Positions 45,101 through 56,605 of a stretch of DNA of 64,000 nt are shown one piece after another. Both the position numbers and the translations under genes were made by a program. The notes beneath the pieces are model-generated. The model was not told the DNA's origin and ran no database searches. It saw nothing but the letters and a program-made list of their open reading frames with translations. Origin of the DNA: Elymus sibiricus. Lineage: Eukaryota; Streptophyta; Magnoliopsida; Poales; Poaceae. The stretch covers positions 457,922,379 to 457,986,378 of the forward strand of contig CM077676.1 of assembly GCA_039707655.1 (NCBI GenBank). The letters run 5' to 3'. Each line of letters begins with the position of its first letter. The stretch's first letter is position 1.

Positions 45101-46060
45101 TTGACCCGAATTAGGACTTCATTTGAAAATAGTTTTTCGATGAAGTGCTTAGGCTAAATAGCCTCAATATTAGGCATGATGATCTATGGAGATAGATTTA
45201 CCTAATGGGGCTAAGCAATGAATACATATTGACAAGGTGCTAAAACTTTTTAGCATTTAAAACGCCAAGGAGTGATTCTTGCCGAAGTCACATGGAAAGA
45301 GTTTTTGCAAGACTCGGTGTCCCAAAACACTGATGAGTAAAATACATGATGGAGATTCCACACACTCTTGTGTTTGGATTAATCATGTATTCCATGGTAT
45401 GTAAAAACAACCAGATATGTCCAATACTCCAAAGTTGTTGCGAGTATAGATACCAAAGTGATCAAAAGTACTGATCATGGGACAACAGTGAAAGATGTCA
45501 TTGAGTACTAGAGTAGTACTGATGACATGTTTTCTCGCAAGCAGAGATTATGAAGTGCTCGTTGTAAGTAATTACATCGATACAGTCTTCATCAATGCTC
45601 CATGCGATTTTCGATTTAAGTTAAGGGTTTTGTGTGATACACAATATGGTGGCACAGTAGTTGGAAATTATTCCAAACAAGATACTGTGGCGAATTGTAT
45701 AACAGAGGCTAAGTATGTTGCCGCTTTTGAAGCAACAAACAAGATGTTGAATCATATAGTTCATTCATGAACTTAGTATGGTTCCAAGAAGGCTTTGGTC
45801 AATGGGACACTATTGCAGATAGTTGCTCCATAGCTCAGTCTGAGGAATCAAGGTTCGACCTGTGATTCACATATATACAAAGCCAAGTCCACACAAAATA
45901 TGAATTTTGTGACACCGTGAAAACGCGAGGATATGAAAAGACACACACGGAGCTGAAGTTGTCAGATCCGTTGGACATCAGGCTATACCACATGCGAAGC
46001 ATATTTTACACCAGTGTGCCATAGGTGTAAAGTGCATTAGCATTGACTAGATTATTGACT
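42150..46060 (+). pseudogene. Copia Gag-Pol remnant, many stops and frameshifts
   Basis: ATG GCT CGC at 42150 matches the Angela Gag start, but a stop follows after 12 codons. Downstream, pieces in all three frames line up with the Angela polyprotein in order: Gag (42450-42560), GAG-pre-integrase (43380-43560), integrase (43600-43930), reverse transcriptase (44650-45060) and RNase H (45490-45770, TEAKYVAAFEA). No segment longer than ~95 codons is open. The defects are spread along the whole length, unlike a single deletion. No function can be retained. Confidence 0.85.
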
Positions 46061-46067
46061 CTAGTGC

Positions 46068-46078
46068 AAGTGGGAGTC
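46068..46078 (+). other. Polypurine tract of the defective Copia
   Basis: AAGTGGGAGTC directly before the 3' LTR. It is preserved although the coding region is ruined. Confidence 0.75.
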
Positions 46079-48224
46079 TGTAGGAGATATTCCCTAGAGG
46101 TAATAATAAATGTTATTGATTATCTCCCTGTTCATAATTAAGTTTATGTTCCATGCTATAACTGCTATGGTTCTCGAGTCTGCAATAACACGAGGCTCGG
46201 AGGAAGACTCATATGCACGTGTGGAATAATAAATGGTAAAATGTATTCCTAGTCTTGCCTCTAAGACTGGCTCAAGTATTGCATGATGATCCTGTTTTCC
46301 TGATCATGGGCATGGCTATGCCGGCAATTTTGAGGGCACAATGTTGGTAGAACACTTGTGTTGAATCGACCCGAATTGATGTTATGCTATGAGATACATT
46401 CGTCACAAGTTAATGGTTAATAACACAGAGATGGTTAACGTTTGCATGATTCCTTAGACCATGAGAGTATCGAGTTTCTTCATGCTTGCTTCATGAACTT
46501 TGGGGTTTGTTAAACGTCATCCGTAAATGGGTGGCAATTACGGCGGCTTACGGGTTCATGGAAAAGTGTGTCAAGTAACTTGATAGCTCGAGATTTGGAT
46601 TTGCTCCTCCGACGATGGAGAGATATTCTCGGGCCCTCTCGGTGTTACGGTATCCATCATCGTCTGGCCAGACACAAGGTGATTTGATCACAGGGATGCC
46701 GGAACACGGAAACGAGAAAAGAGAACAAAACCGGTAACGAGGTAACTTGCATACTGGACAAGTTGTTGATCCACGGGGATGCAGAAAATCTCACCTCGGG
46801 TGTTTGTAACATATCGCGAAGCAACAGGAATAGCACACGGCAACTGGAGGTTCACTCGAATATTCAGTCGTGTGGGTATAGGGGTCAATATGGGTGTCCA
46901 CGGCTCCGATGTTGATCATTGATCGGAAGGGGTTCCGTGTCAAGTCTATACTTCACCGAACCTATAGGATCACATGCTTAAGGGTCATCTATCTGCTGAA
47001 TACTAGACAGGGAGTCTGAGAGAAAGTCTCCGGAAAAAGTTTCGGCGACAGCGGAAAAGTTCCGAAGAGAGAGGTCACGGGATGAGTTCCGATGAAACTG
47101 AAAAGTTGTTTCAGAGGATACCATAAAGTCAAATTGGTTTTGGCACACGCCTGATAATTCTTGGAGGGTGCCAGAATCATTCTGGAAACTTCTGGGAATT
47201 TTCCGGAAGAAAAACCGGAAATGTTCCGGAGCTGCCGGAACCGCTTCAGATGCTTTTCGCAGATGAAAATCACTAATCCGGAATTGTTCCGGAACGCGTT
47301 GAAAATTATTTTAGTGGGTACTGGAAATGTTCTAAGCCCACATAAATATGTTCAGTTCGAACAGACGCTGAAAAATGTCGTCGTGAATAGTGAAAGTGCT
47401 TTTTGGGATATTTTTGGAAAGCCACCTTTTAGGGCTTTTGCAAAAAGGCTTCTAGAAGGAGTGGGGACCAAGGAAACCCCTCATGGGGGGGGCCCAAGGG
47501 GGTGGCTGGCCAAGGTGAGTGGAGCTCCATGGAGCTCCACATGGCATCCCTTTTCCCTCTTATGCCCTTTGTGTATGACATAAAGTGGGGGCATTTTTGG
47601 GTTTTTGGAATGGCAACTCTACCCCTTGGTTTTCCTATAAATAGGAGGTGAGGGGGCAGCCCAAACCTTCACTCTTACTCTCATACAAATGCCATGCATG
47701 ATCTGGCTCTCTCTCTCCCTCCCAGCGAAATAGTTTCGTAGAGCCGAAAGGCTGTCTGGGTTCCGGCAGGAACTAGTTCTGGACGGCGAAGCCCTGCCGG
47801 ATAGATGACACCGTATGTGTGCAACTCTGTAGAGAGATCGTAGTTTCGGTCTTAGTTCGAGAGTGCCTCCCGAAGGGCTGTCCGTGTGACCGTCCGAGTT
47901 TCGAAGGTCCTCCCGAAGGGCTGTCCGAGTGACCGTCCGAGTTTTCGAAGGTCCTCCCGAAGGGCTGTCCGCGACACCGTCCGGGGGACTGTCCGACCGC
48001 CTCCCGGAGAGCTGTCCAAGGGGCGGATGAGGGTATACATCCTCGCGGTTGGGAGGTTGTAAATCCTAGCTGCGGGGATCTGCACCGCCGATCGTCATCG
48101 ACTCTTCTTCTGCTGCGCTACGAGTCGGTAACGAAACAGATCAAACCTTGTATGCAGTCTCCATAGTGATCCTGGGCTGGTGCGTAGGTCGAATTTTTTT
48201 TGTTTTCTGCTTCGTTCCCCTACA
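46079..48224 (+). repeat. 3' LTR of the defective Copia
   Basis: TGTAGGAGAT...CCCCTACA, same length as the 5' copy. Followed by the target duplication TTGCC and then LTR B resuming at ACCTATCTACTCC. Confidence 0.9.
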
Positions 48225-51200
48225 TTGCCACCTATCTACTCCTGGCCATCGGCGTCCTCCACATAGTAGAAAGCTCCGTCGGGGTAGTAGTAACCGTCGG
48301 CGGTGGCAGCTGACTCCTGGGGTCCAACATCTGATCGCAGCATTATAAAGGGAGAAAAGGGGGAGCAAAGCAACCGTGAGTACTCATCCGAAGTACTCGC
48401 AAGACTGACATCAGAACTATTCTACTTATGCATTGGTATCAAATGAAAGGGGGGTAGTATATGTGGACTAGACTGCAGAATGCCGGAATGAGAGGGGGAG
48501 AAGCTAGTCCTATCGAAGACTACGCTTCTGGCTGCCTCCATCTTGAAGCAGGGGAAGAGAAACAGATGGTAAGTTAACCATGTAACCGCGTATAGCATAA
48601 TCCTAACCCGACGATCCTCTCCTCGTAGCCCTGTGGGAAAGCGATCACCGGGCGTATCTGGCACTTGTAAAGGTGTATTTTATTAAGTATCCGGTTCTAG
48701 TTATCATAAGGTCGAGATACAACTCCAAGTCGTCATTTTATCGAGGGACACGGCTATTCGAATAGATAAAGTTCCCTGCAGGGGTGCACCACATATTCCC
48801 CAACACGCTCGATTCCTCAGGCAGAACTGCCGTCCTAGAAGACCAACACAACGCAGCCCCACCTAGGCTCAACAGAGAGGTCAGTACGCCGGACTAAACC
48901 ATATGCGCGCAGGGGTCTGGGCCCATCTCCCATTGCGCTCCTGCACGTTGCGTGGGCGGCCGGTGAGCAGACCTGTGCAACCTCCAGTATGTCGGCGGGT
49001 TGTTTTACGCGGTCCAACACGGCGCGCGCCGCTCAGTCACTGACGTCAAATCAAGCTTCGGCTGATACTACGGCGCCGAGAGCCCATATCTTACCCGCGT
49101 TGTTGGTTAGTGCGTATAAGGCCAGTGGCCTACTCAGATCAAATATCCAAATCTCGTTAATCGTGTTATTATGAAACAACCAGGGACACGACCAGGGCCA
49201 GGCCCATCTCTCTCTGGGTGTCTCAACCTGCCCTGTCGCTCCGCCACCAAGTGTCACTCAGAGGGGCGTCGGGATCCCAGGCCCATCACTACCTGGATGG
49301 AACCACCTGTCCTTTCACCCCCACACCGTGATCCAATTGCGGGTACTCCACGAGCCGACCCGACTTTAGTATCAACATTGTATCATATGTAATAAGTAGT
49401 ATATATATCCGCGATCGCCACCCGCAGCGATCACGACCCAATAATATAGCATAGCAGACGGACAAGATGTATGGCCACTGATGAATAATCTAGCATCCTA
49501 TACTAAGCATTTAGGATTGCAGGTAAGGTATCAACAACACTATCAAAGACAGGCTATGCATCAGGGTAGGATCTACCGATAACAGTAACAGCTACACTAC
49601 TCTAATGCAAGCAGTAGAGAGAAGTAGGCGATATCAGGATGATCAAAAGGGGGGGAATGCTTGCCTGGAAGCTCTATCGAGAGGGAAGGGTCGTCGACGA
49701 CGTAGTCGTACTCAGTAGTAGCGTCCGCAGTCGCGGTGTCTATCGAGAGAGAAGGAGGGGGGAAGAAAATAGTAAATACAAAGCAACCAATGTAACACAA
49801 AAGCATAGCATGACAATAAGTTGTGCCGGGTGTGACCTAGCGCAGCGCTACACGATACCGATGAAGGGGGAACCCTTCCGTGAAAGCATTCCCGGTTCCG
49901 GACATTTGTCAAACAGATGACCGGAGGGGGAATGTCCCACATTAAGGTATTTAGAGGCATCACACAGATATGTGGGTAGCGTATCCGGGTTCGTCTCGTC
50001 GTTCTGAGCAACTTTCATGTTCAAAGTTTTTCGATCCAAGCTACGGTTAATTTTCTATGATTTTCTGAAGTTTTAAATGATTTGGAATTATTTAAAAGGT
50101 TGACTAAGTCAAATGGTCCTGTCAGCGTTGACTAGGTCAATGTTGACTAGTCAACTGCGTCAAGGGGACCCACATGTCATAGTCTACACACTAATTAACA
50201 GATTAAACATTAATTAGCAACTAAACCTAATTAGTTAAATTAATCAGTATTTACTAACTAATTAATTAATTAAATTAATTATTTTATTTAACATTTATTA
50301 TTTATTATTATTATTATTACTTTTTTTTAATTCCCTTTTTTTTTAACAGGGGCACTGGCCCACCTGGCAGTGGCCAGACCGGACATGTCCGGCCTGCCCA
50401 GCCAGGGCCGGACAATGTCCGGGCCAAGGCCAGGCCAGGCGTGCGCGGCCAGGGCCAGGGGAGCTTCCGGCGGCCAGGGCAGCCACTGGCCGGAGCCAGG
50501 GGGTGGCCGGCCGGCCAGGGGGCAGCGGAGGGGGCTGAGGCCCAGGGCGGCGGCGGGGCCAGCGCAGGGGGGGCATGGCCATGTGGGCACGGCGACGGGC
50601 GTGCACGGGGGGGGGGGGGGGGTCCGGCGAGGCAGGCGAGTCGGGGCGGCGCAGTCCGGCGGCGGTGGCGGCCGCCGGCGAGGCGGCGAGGACGGGCGGC
50701 GCCGGGCGCCGGCGGGATCGGGGTCGGGGCGCTGCCCCGATCCGATCCAGGGGAGGGGGCGAGTGGCTGTCGGTGGGGATATTTTCCCCACCTGGGCTGG
50801 GGGGTGGGGGTTAGTAGGGGAGGCGGTGGGCCGGCCTGGACACACCAGCTGGGCCGTGGCCCAGTGGGGGTCTCCATTTATATTTTTATTTGTTTTTTCT
50901 GTTTTCTCACCTTTCTCTCTTTTGCAAAATGTGTGGCCTCAAATATAGTTTTGTAAAATAGGTAATTTTGTCCAATAAATATAGTGCAATATTTATCACT
51001 GGCAGAAAATGGTTTGGAGCCAAAGTTATTTCATTTACATTTTATTTAATGTTAATTGGATTAAATATTTCTGTTTTAGTTATGTTTCTCGCTGTTAGAG
51101 TCACTTAACTAATTTAGTGAATGTTTATTACAATTTTAGAATTGTCTCTGGATTATTTACAATATTATGAACATTTTAGTTTTCACATTTGAACAACATT

Positions 51201-51341
51201 TAAATTCACTTTGTATTTGAATTTCAATTTGAATTGGAATTTTAAAGGAGATACGATCCCAATGATGATTAAGCATTGTCAATCATGGTGACTTGGCATT
51301 ATCATGTGGGATTACTGTAGCTAACCACTGGGGGTGTTACA

Positions 51342-51780
51342 TGAGTAGTCACACATGAGCATGTAAACACTATCGAGAAGGTTACTAGCAAATGAGTAAA
51401 TAATTTCAAACTTGGTGCTCATTTGGACAAGAAGCATAACTAAAACCCTAGTTCTTCAAGAAAGTAGGTCTCTCTCTCTCTCTCTTTAAATTTGGCAATG
51501 TGAGAATGACATAAAAATAATATACTGATTTTTTTCTAATTTTCTACTCTATTCAACACTTAAAGGTATTTGATACCTAAAATACTTGAAGGTATTTGGT
51601 TCAAAAGACATACATTTACTGAACATTTTCTAATTTTCTACGCTATTCAAAACTTACTATTCTATTCTATTAAAAAAAACCTACATTTACTAATTTTCTA
51701 TTCTATTCAAAACACCTACATTTACTGAAAAATTACTACTCTACATTTACTGAAAAATTTGTACTCTATTCTATTCAAAA
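51342..51780. other. Spacer right of element T
   Basis: AT-rich, with short repeats of CTACATTTACTGAAAAAT and CTATTCTATTCAAAAC and a CT run near 51470. No gene. Confidence 0.45.
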
Positions 51781-51789
51781 CTTACATTC

Positions 51790-52165
51790 AACAATAACAG
51801 AGGGAGGAGGCCAGGATGGAGGGAGGGAGGAAGGAAGGGAGGAGGGAGGAAGGGAGGGGGGAGGAGAGAGGGAAGAGATAGGGAGGAGGCCGGCCGGGAT
51901 GGTGGGAGGAGGACCGCCGACGACGAGGACGGGCGGCGAGAGGAGGTGGGAGGAGGACCGCCGACGACGAGGAGGGGCGGCGAGAGGAGGAGGGAGGAAG
52001 GAGGGTGGGAGGAGGAGGGAGGAGGGAGGGAGGAGGGAGGGGTACCGTGGCGGCCGGAGGAGGGCACTGCGGGGTCGAGGGTGGCCGGAGGAGGGCGGCG
52101 GGCGCAGGGGAGAGAGAGTGGATGGGAGAGTGACTGAGAAGGGAGAGTGAGGGGCCGCGCGGGGA
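51790..52165. repeat. Purine-rich (GGA)n tract
   Basis: Nearly uninterrupted G/A on the plus strand, including two copies of GGAGGACCGCCGACGACGAGGA about 60 bp apart. Long frames through it are low-complexity artefacts. It adjoins the CACTA subterminal region and is probably part of that element. Confidence 0.75.
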
Positions 52166-52562
52166 AGAGGATAAGATGGGTTAGTAGCAGAGCTGGGCAG
52201 GGCCCTGCGCTACTGCTAAGCCCATTAGCTATAGCGCGGGTTTCTAGACCCACGTTGCTGCTAAAGGGGCCGGGGAGCTGGGCCCAGGATGGCTATAGTA
52301 GCATCGCTGGAAAGGAGGCCGCGCTACCGCTAATGGACTTAGCAGTAGCGCTGCCACGTCCACCCGCGCTGCTACTATGTCCAGCCCTGAGGGAACGGTA
52401 GGGCCCTCTTAGTAGTAGCGTGTGTTCTGCGGACACACGCTACAACTAAAGTCCACCTGCAGCGCTGGAGAACTGCCGGCGCTACTGCTAAGTAGCAGTA
52501 GCGCAGCCCTTTTATCCCGCGCTGCTAGTAATATTCTATCTATAAGCATTTCCCTAGTAGTG
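52166..52562. mobile_element. CACTA transposon right end
   Basis: Repeated sub-terminal motif TAGCAGTAGCGC and its inverse (near 52210, 52320, 52345, 52410, 52490) and a terminus ...TTTCCCTAGTAGTG at 52562, i.e. CACTACTAGGGAAA read inward. This matches a common Triticeae CACTA class. No left end is seen; it may have been lost at or beyond element T. Confidence 0.65.
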
Positions 52563-52952
52563 AACTATTGTACCTATGGGCTATTAGGTTGGCTATATGT
52601 GATGTTACAACAACATATATTTACTATTAACCATGCTCTTAGGCGGAGTTAAACATTGCAGTTTCCAAAAAATAATTGTAGAGAATGCAAATGCAACCTA
52701 CAAGTAAGTGTGGCCAGTACAAAAACTGGAGTCCAGATGTTTCCGTGACTCCAGTATGTTTTTAACATGGACGTACATGAGTTTTTCACTCCTTAGTGTC
52801 GAGGAAATGTGAAACAATTCATGGACTAGCGGATTAGTGTGAAATGTTAACTTGCAAGAATTTATCCAAGCCTGTCTTACTACCAGCTGTCCCCTTTACG
52901 AAAGTGCATGAACTACTATTCAATGTGTCTTTTCTTTCTGAAATCCAATTCA
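52563..52952. other. Spacer
   Basis: No gene or element end recognised. Confidence 0.4.
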
Positions 52953-53311
52953 GCTCTTGGGAGCATATGCTCCTGCCCACCAAAAAAGGTTTTTGCAAAT
53001 GTCAAAAAAAATTGGAAAAATATAGATGTGTTCATTGTCACACCAAAATGCTACCTGCAAAGTTTTAGGAGCAAAGCTTAAGTATTTTGATCCGTGCAAA
53101 AAAAAAAAGTTGAACGACAAATGTTACGTCCAAATGTTACACTTATTATTATTTTCACCGGCGAAGCACCGTCATCCCATTTCACAAGAAAATTGTCAAG
53201 CACGCTTGCTATACTAACAAGAACATCTACAAAAAAAATCAGAATTTTTAAAGTTTATTTACTATTTGTTTTGAATTTACTGTTCATTAGGGAGCATTTG
53301 CACCTCAGAGC
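52953..53311. mobile_element. Possible MITE with GGAGCATATGCTCC ends
   Basis: GCTCTTGGGAGCATATGCTCC at the left and, inverted, GGCTCTGAGGTGCAAATGCTCC at the right. Interior AT-rich and non-coding. The superfamily is not clear and the target duplication is not defined. Confidence 0.4.
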
Positions 53312-53449
53312 CAAAACGGCCCTCCCCTTTTCTTTTTTGTTTTATAAGTTGGTCTGTATTCTCATTTTATAGCATTCTCTACGCCCATGTTATTTAGTTT
53401 TTATTGAAAACCCTAAATCTCATAACTACCACCCATAACCGAACTAGAG

Positions 53450-53820
53450 TTTAGCACAAACGGTCAAACAAAGATCTGAATCAGAGTATATGGTTTTACA
53501 TTTGCCGATTTAGCAGGAGCAAGCGCCATAGTTGAGGTTTTATTATCGACCTCTTCCTGGTTGGGAGAGAAATTGGCAGAGTGAGCCGCATATCTGCGCA
53601 ACGATTCGGAAACTTGGTTTCGCACATTCTGCACTAACTTCCTGTTGACTTCAAGTTTTGTGTAGCAAAACTTAACAACTTATGGATAACGCAACTAGCC
53701 CACCCTTTTAAGTTTAGCACAAACATTCAAACAAAGATCAGAATCAGAATACCTGATTTTGCATTTGACGGTTTAGTGCAAGCAGCGCCATAGTTGAGGA
53801 TTCATGATGGACCTCTTCCT
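53450..53820. repeat. Two ~109-bp direct repeats, 263 bp apart
   Basis: 53450-53558 and 53713-53820 share TTTAGCACAAAC, CAAACAAAGATC, GCGCCATAGTTGAGG and GACCTCTTCCT, at roughly 80-85% identity. Non-coding; could be a tandem duplication of a 263 bp unit. Confidence 0.75.
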
Positions 53821-53931
53821 CTACCTTTCAAGGAGAAAGCTCAGTGTGGTGAATCATGAACCAAATTGGAACCCACACGTCTAATCCATCCGTCCACGGT
53901 GAGTGGCACATCTGCTTTCAACGTCCACTTA

Positions 53932-55301
53932 GGGCATCTCCAATGGCGACCCGCAAATTTCCTACCGCTTCCGTCCACGGACAGGGGGATCAGTCCGCGG
54001 ACACGGATGCGGGAGGCCGCCATCCAACCCTAACCGCATACATTTCAACTACAACTCAAAACAACCGGACAAAATTCGATCAAACACGGGCGGATTTCAT
54101 GTAAACTCTACGGATTTCATATAAACACGTCCGGATTTCATATAACATGGCGGATTGCAAACAAACCGGACGAAATACATTACATTATAGACATATTTTA
54201 ACTAAAAAAAGCTAAAACTATGGGCACGTACGGTTCGCGCGGAGCTCCACTCTCACGACACGGATACACCGGCTATGTACGCCGGCGTCGCCTCAGCGAA
54301 GGCCTTCATGGGACCCAGCGGCGGCGGCTTCCCGTGTTCTACTTCTCCTCAATGTTGGCGGCGAACGCGGATGCGCTGGCCACTGATCCGTCGATCTCCG
54401 CGCAGCTGGCTTCTTTCTCTGCCGGCAGGGCGCGGTCATGCGTGCGTTGACGACGGATGGCGCGGTCACAGGCACGGCCGGCGCGGTACGACGCGTTGTC
54501 GTCAACAGCAGCAACGACACCCGTGCCGCCGTGCTCCCCACCGTGCTGGCCTGGAGCTGCTCGCCCCTCCTCCGCCGTCATGCTTGGGATGGCAACTTGC
54601 TCCGTCAGGGCAGGCGAGGGAGGTGCAACTGCGAGCTGCCTAGCTCGTATCCGGCGGGCTCGCTGGGCCACCCAGCCGGCTTTTATGCCAGAGAACTGCT
54701 CGTCGGATGCCATGGAATGAGTGGAGAATGAGGAGATGGGAGCGGGCTTGGTGCTGCTTCTTGCCCAGCGAATGTCCTCGTTTAAATAGAGGGTGGACGG
54801 GAGGAGCTTGTCCGGCGTTGCGTTTAATGCTGGCCCGCTTGTGAACGGACGTGTGGCCGGAGTAGGTTCCTCGGCTTCCACGTGGGTTTAATGAGGCGTC
54901 TGACTGCAGCGAGGAGGCGTGTTCAGCCCGGCGTCTTGTGGGCAGCGCCCTCGGCCGGCGCGCCGCTTCAATGGCGGAGGCAGTGAGAGGTTGCGTCCGC
55001 CTGAGCCGCCTTCAATGTGGGGCGGCGCACCTCTACAGTGGCATGAATGCGGCAGCTGGCGACGGCGGGGAAGCGCGCGCAGGACGGGGTAGGGGTTTTA
55101 GGTGGGCCAGGGCGGTCAGAAGCGGGCAAAGTAGTGGTCCGGACTCCCGCAAACCTCCCCACGTTTGACTCAGGTTTGCGGAGAAAAAGCGTCCGGACCG
55201 CTCCGTGGACCGATACAGAACGGCGTTGGATGACTTCCGCGATCTGGACGGCGTGGTCCAGACGGTTGCGAGGGGTTTGCGGGTCGGCGTTGGAGATGCC
55301 C
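53932..55301. mobile_element. Harbinger-like element with TTA duplication (1.37 kb)
   Basis: TTA at 53929-53931 and 55302-55304 flank inverted ends GGGCATCTCCAATGGCGACC and GGGCATCTCCAACGCCGACC, similar over ~26 bp. It shares these ends and the CGGATTTCAT-rich sub-terminal region with 13204-14833, but the middles differ. It has only a decayed minus-strand frame. Confidence 0.85.
54339..54881 (-). pseudogene. Harbinger-associated ORF remnant
   Basis: A 180-codon minus-strand frame within the element. A Met about 57 residues in begins MASDEQFSGIKAGWVAQRARRI, a plausible true start; the first part resembles untranslated sequence read through. No DDE motif. Probably a truncated accessory ORF. 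Low confidence because GC-rich sequence keeps frames open by chance. Confidence 0.3.
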
Positions 55302-55304
55302 TTA

Positions 55305-56063
55305 CGAGCTAGCTAAGTTAGCCCATGTACAAAACGACAAGGTGCTTTTATATTCTCACAACAGTTTATGTCCTCTGAAAAAAGTGAAAAAGTTTTCCTG
55401 AAAAAATCCTGAGACTATTCGGAGATATTGCACCTGCCAGAATTAATCTTTATGCACTGCCCGAGAGCACTAGAGCAGTAGTCAAGTCAAGAAAAAGTGG
55501 CCAGCTGCCCCCCTTCACTTAGGACTATAGGTGCCAAATTATGCGTGGCTTTAGTGGTCTTGTCCTAAGTCAACTTGTGCGTGTTCGCATCATACTAGTA
55601 TGCATATATGCAGGCATGATTCTTGCATGATTACATTGTCATTGCTAAAAAGGTGGCTAGGTGATAAGTTCAGGTAAACAGGGTCACGAATTTCCAGCAG
55701 AAGATGAAATGGTATTTGAGGCACTTTTAAATTTTATTTTGTGTTGGAAAAAACATGAGCACCAATTATGAGTGACACTACTACAAGAGAAAAATCAGAA
55801 TATGGCAGGGCAGTCATGATCTCCCTTTTGCCCCTGTCACTCAACCCAGGGCTCTGAAGGTGAGATAGCGGTCTATAGTATGTAGGGGCCAAGACAATGC
55901 TTCCATGCTTATGGAACAAGTTTTAATAGTTTATTGATGTGATGGAGGTAGAACTGCTACTAGTGAAAGTGTACCTTTGTGATCATGTGGTCCAAATAGT
56001 CCCACTAGCTACTCGGTTCACATGGCAGGTAAAATTTTCGTGGAGAACTTTATGCTAGCTGCT

Positions 56064-56104
<41 letters not shown>

Positions 56105-56605
56105 GGGTGAGAAACCTTTAAAATCCTGAACAAAACGACGTAACTATAACCTGAAGATGATAATCGATTGGGTTTATAGTAATACTTTATGTGCCTGTCA
56201 GGGTAATCTCCTTTTGATGTTATCCGGAACAGTTGTTTAGGACGATCAAATTAGTATCTATATCTTGTAGTCAGCCGGCGATATGGTTTAGAAATCATTT
56301 TCTTTTTACTCGTGAGAGGGATGGCAGTTGTGTCCGCATGCGTTCAAGTGTTTTTCTAGAGAGTAGAGATTGATAGATGGTAGCTTCATGCCGAGGCTCG
56401 CCCAGCAACTGAAGGACTGCCCGACACGTACGCATGCAGCCTTGGGAACTGCACCGCCATGAGATGAGCATGATGAGAACTGGACAGAGTTGGCAATGTC
56501 AGGACATCCACCAAACGGATTGCCACCAAACATGTGAGAAGGAAAGAAGGGAATGAAAAGGTAAGAGCTCGTACGGAAAGAACTTTCCTTGTGATTTTGC
56601 AACTG
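55305..56605. other. Spacer with CACTA-like start and a 40-G run
   Basis: CACTACTACAAGAGAAAA at 55776 looks like a CACTA terminus without a partner. 55947-56013 repeats 26014-26078. 56064-56103 is 40 consecutive G. No gene recognised. Confidence 0.45.

Larger units (their letters stand above)
38680..48224 (+). mobile_element. Defective Copia element inside LTR B (9.5 kb)
   Basis: LTRs 38680-40825 and 46079-48224 are each exactly 2146 bp, with a Copia primer-binding site and PPT. Target duplications are GTGCC (38675-38679) and TTGCC (48225-48229, one mismatch); LTR A shows the empty site. By eye the LTRs differ at some 50-60 positions (about 2.6%), roughly one million years at the usual grass LTR rate of 1.3e-8. 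The interior is collinear with the Angela interior (5253 versus 5316 bp) but full of stops and frameshifts. Confidence 0.9.
26930..51341 (-). mobile_element. Compound minus-strand LTR retrotransposon T (tandem remnant)
   Basis: Two related ~3.4-3.5 kb LTRs (27461-34170 and 38388-51341, each with a foreign insertion) flank a 4.2 kb interior. On the minus strand LTR ends are TGTAACACCC...GGGCGTCACA. A tRNA-iMet primer-binding site (TTGGTATCAGAGC) lies next to both LTRs. A second piece of interior, 26930-27460, lies outside LTR A, which an ordinary two-LTR insertion cannot give. There is no coding capacity. The PPT and LTR style suggest a gypsy-derived, LARD-like non-autonomous element. The right flank starts TGAGT at 51342. 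Confidence 0.75.
38388..51341 (-). repeat. LTR B of element T, split by a Copia insertion
   Basis: Plus-strand ends TGTGACGCCC and GGGTGTTACA. Without the Copia insertion and one target duplication it is about 3404 bp. Stretches compared with LTR A differ by roughly 2-3%, plus indels (for example a 24-bp segment near 48620 that LTR A lacks). It carries a 16-G run (50607-50622). Confidence 0.85.

Noticed and set aside
26930..51341. Interpretation of T as a simple two-LTR insertion
   Set aside because: A primer-binding site and interior sequence lie outside LTR A, and no target duplication flanks the pair.
51899..52150. Long frames in the GGA-rich tract
   Set aside because: Pure low-complexity Gly/Arg/Glu translation, open in several frames at once.
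53401..53425. Telomere-like CCCTAAA
   Set aside because: A single occurrence, not an array.
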